A DNA stretch of 19,168 bases from NCBI GenBank assembly GCA_002405995.1, contig DHMW01000122.1, forward strand, positions 1-19,168. Direction: 5' to 3'. A program made the position numbers and the translations under genes. Shown in pieces: positions 14,199 to 19,168 of the stretch (the stretch's first letter is position 1; every line of letters starts with the position of its first letter). Under the pieces are notes generated by a model that did not search any database, was not told the origin of the DNA, and saw only the letters and a list, made by a program, of their open reading frames with translations. Source of the DNA: Oscillospiraceae bacterium UBA4632. GTDB lineage: Bacteria > Bacillota > Clostridia > Oscillospirales > Oscillospiraceae.

Positions 14199-14273
14199 CG
14201 GGACCTTCTGCACCGCGCGGAGCCGGGAGAGGATGAAGCTTGCCCGCCTCCCTTCCCCGCAGAAAGCAAAAAG

Positions 14274-14297
14274 AGGGCTGCGCTTTCGCGCAGCCCT
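14274..14297 (-). terminator. Terminator of the Cys-rich peptide gene, convergent with mntP
   Basis: AGGGCTGCGC and GCGCAGCCCT pair in a 10-bp stem with a TTTC loop (14274-14283 with 14288-14297). The minus strand continues CTTTTTGCTTTC, a fair U-tract. On the plus strand GCCCCTTTT is weaker, but it may also end mntP transcripts. Confidence 0.8.
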
Positions 14298-14328
14298 GCC
14301 CCTTTTATGCAGAAAACAAGCAGACCGA

Positions 14329-14463
14329 TCAGCAGCCGCAGCCGTTGTTGCAGCCGCAGCCATTGTTGCAGCCGCCGCAGCCGCCGCAGGCGAAGATCAG
14401 GATGATGAGGATCAGAATCCACAGGCAGCAGCCGCCGCCAAAACCGCAGTTATTATTGCACAT
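14329..14463 (-). CDS. 44-residue Cys/Gly/Asn-rich small protein with one membrane segment
   Basis: The frame runs ATG (14463) to TGA (14329), with AGGGGG about 8 nt upstream of the ATG and a terminator 31 bp after the stop. The product begins MCNNNCGFGGGCC. It then has one strongly hydrophobic segment, LWILILIILIFA (14-25), and ends in a CGGCGGC block and two CNNGCGC units. It has 12 cysteines in 44 residues. It resembles the small Cys/Gly-rich or YjcZ-like peptides annotated in spore-forming Firmicutes, but I cannot assign a family or function. The near-repeated CNNGCGC unit and its own ribosome site and terminator argue that it is real. A thiol-rich, metal-binding or disulphide-linked envelope role is inference. 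Confidence 0.75.
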   Translation of the reverse strand: MCNNNCGFGGGCCLWILILIILIFACGGCGGCNNGCGCNNGCGC

Positions 14464-14486
14464 AAAACGAACCCCCTATGAAGATT

Positions 14487-14545
14487 GAGACAGCCCGCGC
14501 GGCGGTCTCACCCCATAGTATGACGGGACGGGGAAAAGGTGTCAG
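14487..14545 (-). promoter_or_regulatory. Candidate promoter and leader hairpin of the Cys-rich peptide gene
   Basis: On the minus strand CTGACA (14545-14540) and CATACT (14522-14517) are 17 bp apart, overlapping the 3' end of the SLH gene. Downstream, GAGAC (14487-14491) pairs with GTCTC (14505-14509), enclosing a further GCC/GGC pairing with one mismatch. This makes a leader hairpin, or a 3' hairpin of the SLH message. The -10 is weak. Confidence 0.4.
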
Positions 14546-15657
14546 CCGATGCGCGGCGAGGTCACGGCGGCGCGAGCGGCGCGGTAGCTCTCCGAGGTGA
14601 ACACGCCGCGCGCGATGAGCGCATCGCTGAGCGTGCCGCCGCCGCTGCGGTCCATTTCCAGCGCGTAGTAAGACAGATACACCACGTCCGCGCGCAGGAA
14701 GCTGCCGGCGCGCAGCGCGCGCACCTCGCCGGAGGTGAGAACGCCGGCACGCTCGGCGCGCTCGGGCGCATCGGTGATGTCGAGCTGCGCGGTGGAGCTG
14801 TAGCGCAGCGCGCGCAGCAGAAACTCAACGTACATCTCCGCTGAGGCGGGGGCCGTCGTGCCGAAGGACGCCGCGCTCACGCCGTTGCTGTAGCCCATGG
14901 AGTAGGCGTAGGCCGCGTAGGCGTTCGCCCAGGCGGGCACATCGGTGAAGGGGTGGGAGGCGGTGCAGGCAAGCGCCTCGTTTTCCTCGCCCAGCAGGCG
15001 GATGAGCATAATGAGCGCCTCCATGCGCGTGGGCGTCTTTTCCAGGTCGAAGCCCTGCGCATAGCCGCTGTCGGAGCCGCGGAACAGCCCCAGCGCCTTC
15101 AGAGCGGACGCCATGGCGGGGTAATCGGTCGTGGCGGAGGGAGAGAGCACATAGGGGCCGCAGTAGCGGAGCACGGCGGTCTTTCCGGCGGTGGAGAAGC
15201 ACGCCGTGGTATCCTCTGCAACAAGACAGCGGTGGTTCGCGGTGAGCACCGCGCCGCTTTTCACCTCGCTGCCGCTCGTCACATCGATCACAGTGCCGGA
15301 GGAGAACTGCACGCTGACGCTGCCGGCGAGCACGACGACCTGAAGCCCTGTGGGACCGGTGAGCAGGTCGCCCTGCTTGAGCTGCGCCTCGGTGAACACG
15401 TCCGCGCGCTGTGCGCCGGCGTTTGCCTCCGCTGCGGCAAGCGTCGCGCGCCAGCCTTCCTCCGCTGCGGAATAGGCGGCGCTGTCTGCGGCGTCAAGGC
15501 GGCTGTCGATCTGCGCGTCTGCCTTCGGCAGGAAAATGCTTTGCAGGTAGTCGAGCGAAATCAGCGGGTCGCCGCTGTCGCCTCCGGCGGCAAGCACTGC
15601 GCCGGAGAGCGCGAGGACGGCCAGCAGCGCGGTGAGCAGAATGCGGCTTTTTTTCAT
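14542..15657 (-). CDS. Secreted protein with S-layer homology (SLH)-like repeats
   Basis: This is a 371-residue exported protein. The signal peptide is clear (MKKSRILLTALLAVLALSGAV, cleavage near Ala23). A mature N-terminal part follows with an Ala-rich helix (AADSAAYSAAEEGWRATLAAAEANAG) and a beta-rich segment (LLTGPTGLQVVVLAGSVSVQFSS). The C-terminal half resembles SLH modules: ALGLFRGSDSGYAQGFDLE plus TRMEALIMLIRLLGE (about 190-228), then HPFTDVPAWANAYAAYAYSMGYSNG and FLLRALRYS. SLH modules bind secondary cell wall polymers. Its start overlaps the rex stop (ATGA), so translation is coupled to rex. I cannot name a specific function; the N-terminal half matches no family I recognise. Confidence 0.85.
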   Translation of the reverse strand: MKKSRILLTALLAVLALSGAVLAAGGDSGDPLISLDYLQSIFLPKADAQIDSRLDAADSAAYSAAEEGWRATLAAAEANAGAQRADVFTEAQLKQGDLLTGPTGLQVVVLAGSVSVQFSSGTVIDVTSGSEVKSGAVLTANHRCLVAEDTTACFSTAGKTAVLRYCGPYVLSPSATTDYPAMASALKALGLFRGSDSGYAQGFDLEKTPTRMEALIMLIRLLGEENEALACTASHPFTDVPAWANAYAAYAYSMGYSNGVSAASFGTTAPASAEMYVEFLLRALRYSSTAQLDITDAPERAERAGVLTSGEVRALRAGSFLRADVVYLSYYALEMDRSGGGTLSDALIARGVFTSESYRAARAAVTSPRIG

Positions 15658-16313
15658 GGCGCGGCCTCCTCTGCGTTCGGCTCGGCGGAGGTCTTGGAGA
15701 TGCGGTAGCTCAGCGTGAGCAGGCTGTCGGCAAAGTGGACGTCCTCGGTGAAAACGTCGCCGCCGACGTTCAGTTCTGTGTTGGTGAAGTTCCAGATGCC
15801 GCGCACGCCGAGCGCAGCGAGCCGCCCAGCGACCTCCTGCGCGATGCTGCGCGGGACGGTCAGCACGGCGACATCGGGGTGAAATACGGAAAAGTAATCC
15901 TCCAGCTCGTCAAATGAGCGGATGAGCACATTGTTCACACGTGTGCCGATGAGCGCGGGGGAAACATCGAATGCGGTGTCGAGCAGGAAGCCGGCCTGGG
16001 CGAAGTCGAAGTTGCGCAGCAGCGCGTGGCCGAGGTGGCCTGCGCCGACCACGACGAGCCGGTGCCCCTCGTCCACGCCGAGGATGTGGCCGATCTCGGT
16101 GCGCAGCTCAAGGATATTATAGCCGTAGCCCTGCTGCCCAAACTCGCCGAAGCAGCTCAGATCCTGCCGGATCTGCGAGGCGGTGATGCCCATGCGCTCG
16201 CCGAGCGAATTGGAGGAGATGCGGACGATGCCCTTGGAATGCAGATCGTCAAGGTAGCGGTAGTAGCGGGGAAGGCGCCGGATGACGGCGTCGGATATTT
16301 TACGCTTTTTCAT
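15654..16313 (-). CDS. rex: Redox-sensing transcriptional repressor Rex
   Basis: Rex senses the NADH/NAD+ ratio and represses fermentation and respiration genes when NADH is low. The 219-residue protein has the N-terminal winged helix (ISDAVIRRLPRYYRYLDDL, then RISSNSLGERMGITASQIRQDLSCFGEFGQQGYGY, 6-64) and a Rossmann domain with VVVGAGHLGHALL (87-99) and IGTRVNNVL. The C-terminal swapped helix carries the NFTNTELNV and VHFADSL stretch. The start at 16313 is chosen for the AAAGGA site and family length; the frame is open 56 codons further but these cross the promoter. A near-consensus promoter precedes it. I found no convincing Rex operator here. Confidence 0.96.
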   Translation of the reverse strand: MKKRKISDAVIRRLPRYYRYLDDLHSKGIVRISSNSLGERMGITASQIRQDLSCFGEFGQQGYGYNILELRTEIGHILGVDEGHRLVVVGAGHLGHALLRNFDFAQAGFLLDTAFDVSPALIGTRVNNVLIRSFDELEDYFSVFHPDVAVLTVPRSIAQEVAGRLAALGVRGIWNFTNTELNVGGDVFTEDVHFADSLLTLSYRISKTSAEPNAEEAAP

Positions 16314-16344
16314 GGTGGCAGATTCCTTTGTCGAAATATGTTCC

Positions 16345-16373
16345 ATTATAGAGGAATTGCGGAGACTTGTCAA
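16345..16373 (-). promoter_or_regulatory. Consensus sigma-A promoter of rex
   Basis: On the minus strand TTGACA (16373-16368) and TATAAT (16350-16345), both perfect matches, are 17 bp apart. The predicted start near 16338 gives a leader of about 25 nt. Confidence 0.92.
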
Positions 16374-16407
16374 TTTTTTTAACGATCTTCCGGCGACAAA
16401 TTTTGTC

Positions 16408-16436
16408 TTTACATGTGAGAAAAAAGTTGCTATACT
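16408..16436 (+). promoter_or_regulatory. Sigma-A promoter of tRNA-Arg
   Basis: TTTACA (16408-16413) and TATACT (16431-16436) are 17 bp apart with TGC before the -10. It fires divergently from the rex promoter; their -35 boxes are about 35 bp apart. Confidence 0.8.
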
Positions 16437-16483
16437 ACAGACTGTTGGGGACGCGCTGTCAGCCGCCCGACGCAACCGCATAT

Positions 16484-16560
16484 GCGCCCGTAGCTCAGTT
16501 GGATAGAGCGTTAGACTCCGACTCTAAAGGCCGCTGGTTCGAATCCAGTCGGGCGTACCA
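16484..16560 (+). tRNA. tRNA-Arg (anticodon CCG)
   Basis: A complete cloverleaf is visible. The acceptor stem GCGCCCG pairs with CGGGCGT (one G-U at the end), and the D arm is TAGCTCAGTTGGATAGAGC. The anticodon stem TTAGA/TCTAA encloses the loop CTCCGAC, giving anticodon CCG (16518-16520), which reads CGG arginine codons. The T arm is CTGGTTCGAATCCAG. The CCA end is encoded (16558-16560). It is a single tRNA gene with its own promoter and terminator. An eroded integrase gene lies just downstream. Confidence 0.97.
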
Positions 16561-16564
16561 AAAG

Positions 16565-16596
16565 CCGTCTCAAACGATACGTTTGAGACGGTTTTT
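16565..16596 (+). terminator. Terminator of the tRNA-Arg gene
   Basis: A perfect 12-bp stem (CCGTCTCAAACG, 16565-16576, with 16580-16591), a 3-nt loop and TTTTT. It lies 4 bp after the tRNA CCA end. Confidence 0.93.
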
Positions 16597-16653
16597 ATAT
16601 GCGAAAAGTTGGGAGAATTGGAACCTGATTTGACCACTATTGCGCATTTTACG

Positions 16654-16667
16654 ATCCAACTGAGCTA
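16654..16667 (-). repeat. Inverted 14-bp copy of the tRNA D-arm beside the integrase remnant
   Basis: On the minus strand this reads TAGCTCAGTTGGAT, identical to tRNA-Arg positions 16491-16504. It lies 10 bp past the integrase stop, where a tyrosine-recombinase element often keeps its attachment site. The D-arm sequence is common to many tRNAs, and the copy is in opposite orientation to the local tRNA. It is therefore either a scar from another tRNA locus or a remnant att core. Confidence 0.45.
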
Positions 16668-16677
16668 ATACGCTATG

Positions 16678-17180
16678 TCATATCTCCAGCATTCCTTGCA
16701 GTCCCGCGCTGGCGGCCTTTTTGCTCTTATCAAAGGCATGAGTATAAATATCCAGCGTAGTGGAGGGCTGGCTGTGGTCGAGGATGCCTGCCACCGTTGC
16801 CACATCTGTACCATTTCATCAGGCTGGCGGCGGTATGCCGGAGGGAGTGGACATTCAGCTCCTGCGGCAATCCGTTCTTTTTGAGGATCCGCTTGAAGCG
16901 GTAGGTGAAGGCCGTTGGCGTCATGGGGAGCTGCGCTCCCTGCCGCCGAAACAGAAAGTCATCGGTGGTCAGTTCCCGCTGGTCGTAGGTTTCTGTGATG
17001 TACCGGCATTCTTTTTGGTACTCCCGCAGTAGCGATTCCATCTCAGAGGAGAAGTACACATAGCGGTTGCCTGCGCGGGTCTTTGGTTCTTTCACAAAGA
17101 TTTCCTCGTCTGTTATTTTGACCGCGTTGCGGCAGAAGATTTCTATACTATATGTGGCATTGCTGAGCGCAAAATGAAAA
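16678..17180 (-). pseudogene. Tyrosine recombinase/integrase remnant, frameshifted and 5'-truncated
   Basis: The catalytic domain of a phage/ICE-type integrase is recognisable on the minus strand. It reads KITDEEIFVKEPKTRAGNRYVYFSSEM, then TPTAFTYRFKRILKKNGLPQ, then the box III motif HSLRHTAASLM. After that Met (16819-16817) the frame shifts. The true C-terminus continues in another frame from 16815 as NGTDVATVAGILDHSQPS and LDIYTHAFDKSKKAA, including the nucleophile Tyr, and ends at 16678. A loss of a few bases at the join explains this. The N-terminal SAM-like domain and the box with the first catalytic Arg are missing; homology fades near 17150-17180, so that boundary is approximate. The gene cannot make an active recombinase. 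Confidence 0.85.
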
Positions 17181-17209
17181 GCCGCGACCTTAAAACGATG
17201 AAGAAGGAC

Positions 17210-17248
17210 TTGCCAAAATACATCAGACATATTATACTGACTATATGT
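17210..17248 (+). promoter_or_regulatory. gntR promoter with palindromic operator over the -10
   Basis: TTGCCA (17210-17215) and TATACT (17233-17238) are separated by 17 bp. A perfect 6-bp inverted repeat, ACATAT (17227-17232) and ATATGT (17243-17248) with 10 bases between, brackets the -10 box. A dimeric repressor bound there would block RNA polymerase. Autoregulation by the adjacent FadR-type regulator is the simplest reading. Confidence 0.65.
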
Positions 17249-17276
17249 ATCACAAGACAGGAAGAGAGTGTGCCTT

Positions 17277-17984
17277 ATGGAAAAGACAACGGAAGGAAAA
17301 ACAAGAGTCGATCTTGCGGTGGACCAGATCATTCAGGTAATCCTGGACCATGATATGAAGGCTGGTGACAAGCTGCCCAATGAATATGAGCTGGCGCACG
17401 AGCTGGGCATTGGACGGAGCACGCTGCGCGAGGCGATCAAGCGTCTGGTTGCGCGCAATATTCTGACGGCGCGGCAGGGTGCGGGCACATTTGTGTCGGA
17501 AAAGAACGGCGTGCCGGAGGACCCGCTCGGACTGACGTTCATGATGGAGGAGGGGGAGGAGCTTCTGGCGCTCGACTTGCAGGATATTCGTCTGATGCTT
17601 GAGCCGGAGATCTGCGCGATCGTTGCGCGCAGCGCTACGCCGGAGCAAATCGAACAGCTGCAGGAATACTGTGACGAGGTGACGCGGCTGATCAAGGCGG
17701 AGGAGGATTACTCTGCAGCTGATGCCAAGCTGCACCGCTATCTTGCTGAATGCAGCGGGAACCGCGTGCTGCTCAACCTGATCCCTATCATAACCTCGGC
17801 CATCAGTGTTGCGATCACGGTAACAAATGATGAAAACCGGCGCATGAGCGTTACGGAGCATCAGCGCATTATTGATGCGATCCGCCATCACGACCCTGAG
17901 GGGGCGAAATACAGCATGATCGCGCATCTGAATACCAGCCGCAGCTCAATGATCCGATACAAAGGACAGAGTGGTAAGGGATAA
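17277..17984 (+). CDS. GntR family transcriptional regulator, FadR/FCD subfamily
   Basis: This 235-residue regulator has an N-terminal GntR winged helix (VDLAVDQIIQVIL, GDKLPNEYELAHELGIGRST, LREAIKRLVARNIL and GAGTFVSE, about 11-75) and an all-helical FCD ligand domain (about 98-225). Putative metal or ligand residues of FCD proteins are present: Asp149 and His153 (ADAKLHRYL), His195 (EHQRIIDAI) and His217 (MIAHL). It looks intact. The ATG at 17277 is chosen; an in-frame GTG at 17268 is the alternative, and GAAGAGAG precedes both closely. FCD regulators typically sense small carboxylates or sugar acids and control neighbouring catabolic genes, but none is next to it. The MATE fragment after it begins only a few bases past its stop, suggesting a deletion removed its original targets. 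Confidence 0.9.
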   Translation: MEKTTEGKTRVDLAVDQIIQVILDHDMKAGDKLPNEYELAHELGIGRSTLREAIKRLVARNILTARQGAGTFVSEKNGVPEDPLGLTFMMEEGEELLALDLQDIRLMLEPEICAIVARSATPEQIEQLQEYCDEVTRLIKAEEDYSAADAKLHRYLAECSGNRVLLNLIPIITSAISVAITVTNDENRRMSVTEHQRIIDAIRHHDPEGAKYSMIAHLNTSRSSMIRYKGQSGKG

Positions 17985-17986
17985 GC

Positions 17987-18622
17987 AAATATGGCGCACT
18001 GGACGCTGTGTTTGGACAGGAGCAGTACGCACAGATTCCGATGGCTGTGGTCGGCATTGTGATGAAGTTCTTCCAGATCGTCATTTCTATCGTGGTGGGT
18101 ATGGCGGCAGGCTGCATTCCCATTGTGGGCTATAACATGGGCGCGGAGAAGAAACTGCGTGTCCGGGAGTTGTTCACCAGACTGCTGATCGCTGAGGCGC
18201 TGGTGGGCGCGGTGGCGCTTGTGCTGGCAGAGGGCTTCCCCCGGCAGCTCATCGCCATTTTCGGTGCAGCCAATGAGAGCAGCTACTATACGGACTTTGC
18301 CATCAAGGCGTTCCGCACCTATCTCTGCATGATGGTGCTGGCCTGCGTCAACAAGGCGTGCTTTATCTTCTTGCAGGCAGTTGGCAAAGCGCTGGCGTCC
18401 ACGCTGCTTTCCATGTTCCGTGAGGTGGTGTTCGGTGTAGGCTTCGCTCTGCTGCTGCCTGTGTTTTTCGGCTTGGACGGCGTACTGTATTCCATGCCGG
18501 TGTCGGATATCCTGATATTTATCATTTCAGCGGTTATTATTGTGAAAACCCATCGGGAATTGCATACGGAAGGAGTGCAGAACGTATGTTTCCATCACCC
18601 AGCCAAAGCTCCATTTGAGTAA
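17987..18622 (+). pseudogene. MATE family efflux transporter, N-terminal half missing
   Basis: The frame matches only the C-terminal half of a MATE drug/cation antiporter: YGALDAVFGQEQYAQIPMAV, then FFQIVISIVVGMAAGCIPIVG and YNMGAEKK. Hydrophobic segments follow (LLIAEALVGAVALVLAEGF, TYLCMMVLACVNKACFIFLQ, VGFALLLPVFFGLDGVLYSM, ILIFIISAVIIV). Homology starts about 5 bp after the gntR stop with no start codon or ribosome site in place. About 230 N-terminal residues, half the transporter, are absent. A GTG at 18008 could start a 204-residue peptide, but this would not form a functional carrier. I call it a deletion remnant. Confidence 0.82.
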
Positions 18623-18755
18623 TGCCCCGGTAGAGATCACTGGGGTTTATGCTCATATCTTTCAAATTGAAGAAAGCTCATCCGGGCAAGCAAAGCGGCA
18701 TACGCTGCAATATACGGATGTGCTGCCGCACAATATTGAGATTTTGGATTTATGA
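18586..18755 (+). pseudogene. Unidentified gene fragment, out of frame
   Basis: After the MATE remnant, GGAAGGAG and an ATG at 18586 open a short frame (MFPSPSQSSI) that stops at once. A second frame then reads SNAPVEITGVYAHIFQIEES and RHTLQYTDVLPHNIEILDL and stops at 18755. The second part is protein-like in composition, but I cannot assign it to a family. The two may be one gene broken by a frameshift. Confidence 0.35.
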
Positions 18756-18796
18756 ATTGCCAAAAGTCTTAAACTGAACGCGGCGTATCTTGTCTC

Positions 18797-19168
18797 TCAC
18801 AGCTCCGGCATGGAGGCAATGACGGTGCTCTCGATGGCGGCGGCCACCAGCTCCTGCTTGGACTGGAAGCCGCACTTCTGGATCATTTCCTTCATGTGGT
18901 ATTTCACGGTGGCCTGCTCGATGAAGAGCTTCCGGGCGATGGTGGAGTAGGAGTTGCCCCGGATATAGAGCCGCAGGATGTTCTTCTGCATCTCGGACAG
19001 CTCGTCCGACCATGCCTCGCCGATCTCTACATTGGGCTCCCGGTCGGGAAAGATGTGCTCTCCGGCGAGGGTGCGGTTCACCACGTCCATCAGCTCCTGC
19101 TCGCCGTGATCTTTATACCACAGGCTGTCCACGCCCGCGTGACGGGCCTTGTCCAGCACCAGCGCGTC
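18797..19168 (-). CDS. LuxR/NarL-type response regulator, 5'-truncated by window edge
   Basis: The visible 123 residues are the C-terminal part of a two-component response regulator. The end of the receiver domain is seen (DALVLDKARHAGVDSLWYKD, then GEQELMDVVNRTLAGEHIFPD). A LuxR helix-turn-helix follows (LSEMQKNILRLYIRGNSYSTIA, RKLFIEQATVKYHMKEMIQK, GFQSKQELVAAA). It stays open to the right edge, so the phospho-acceptor Asp and start lie outside. No partner kinase is visible. Nothing is recognised in the roughly 40 bp between its stop and the preceding fragment. Confidence 0.88.
   Translation of the reverse strand, partial: DALVLDKARHAGVDSLWYKDHGEQELMDVVNRTLAGEHIFPDREPNVEIGEAWSDELSEMQKNILRLYIRGNSYSTIARKLFIEQATVKYHMKEMIQKCGFQSKQELVAAAIESTVIASMPEL

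Noticed and set aside
16325..16345. Possible Rex operator (TTGTCGAAAT...) in the rex leader
   Set aside because: Only one half resembles TTGTGAAWWWWTTCACAA; the second half does not form the inverted repeat.

Overview
The window looks like the chromosome of a GC-rich Clostridia member, probably of the Oscillospiraceae/Ruminococcaceae type. The evidence is the Firmicutes gene content and order (ylxM-ffh-rpsP-khpA with rimM-trmD, ireB, rex, the yfmF/yfmH peptidase pair), sigma-A promoters with clean 17-bp spacers, and a yybP-ykoY manganese riboswitch. The genus cannot be told from the sequence alone.

Layout. 1-3230 (+): the 3' part of pheT, ireB, then a two-gene unit of a small conserved unknown protein and a secreted SH3/NlpC-P60 peptidoglycan hydrolase. 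3230-7060 (-): a translation and protein-export block, ylxM-ffh-rpsP-khpA, then a terminator and a new promoter before rimM-trmD. 7140-11750 (+): yfmF-yfmH-lgt and a GntR/MocR regulator that lacks its C-terminal domain. 11760-13310 (-): a solitary carboxyltransferase of the oxaloacetate decarboxylase alpha type without a biotin domain. 13400-14200 (+): the manganese riboswitch and mntP. 14270-16375 (-): an SLH-type surface protein translationally coupled to rex, followed by an unlisted 44-residue Cys/Gly/Asn-rich peptide gene. 16400-16600 (+): tRNA-Arg(CCG) with its own promoter and terminator. 16600 to the end: an eroded accessory patch with a frameshifted tyrosine integrase remnant, an intact FadR-type regulator with a palindromic operator, a MATE transporter lacking its N-terminal half, an unidentified fragment, and the C-terminal part of a LuxR-type response regulator cut by the window edge.

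How it works together. The left part links envelope stress signalling and cell wall hydrolysis. Four TGTAAC hexamers, arranged as two pairs with 5-nt gaps, lie just downstream of the -10 of the hydrolase unit, and a related pair lies upstream of the ireB promoter. This is the geometry of WalR/PhoP-type OmpR-family sites. IreB is a known substrate of the PASTA kinase IreK, so shared control of ireB and the hydrolase is the most attractive hypothesis in the window. Other regulatory structure visible in the DNA: a 22-bp palindrome in the ylxM leader, a 22-bp palindrome over the gntR -10, and a riboswitch with mutually exclusive antiterminator and terminator stems before mntP.

No CRISPR array, complete insertion sequence, prophage or replication origin was seen. 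The most likely new biology is regulatory (the hexamer arrays) or lies in small proteins (the 97-residue unknown and the 44-residue Cys-rich peptide), not in a large new gene cluster.
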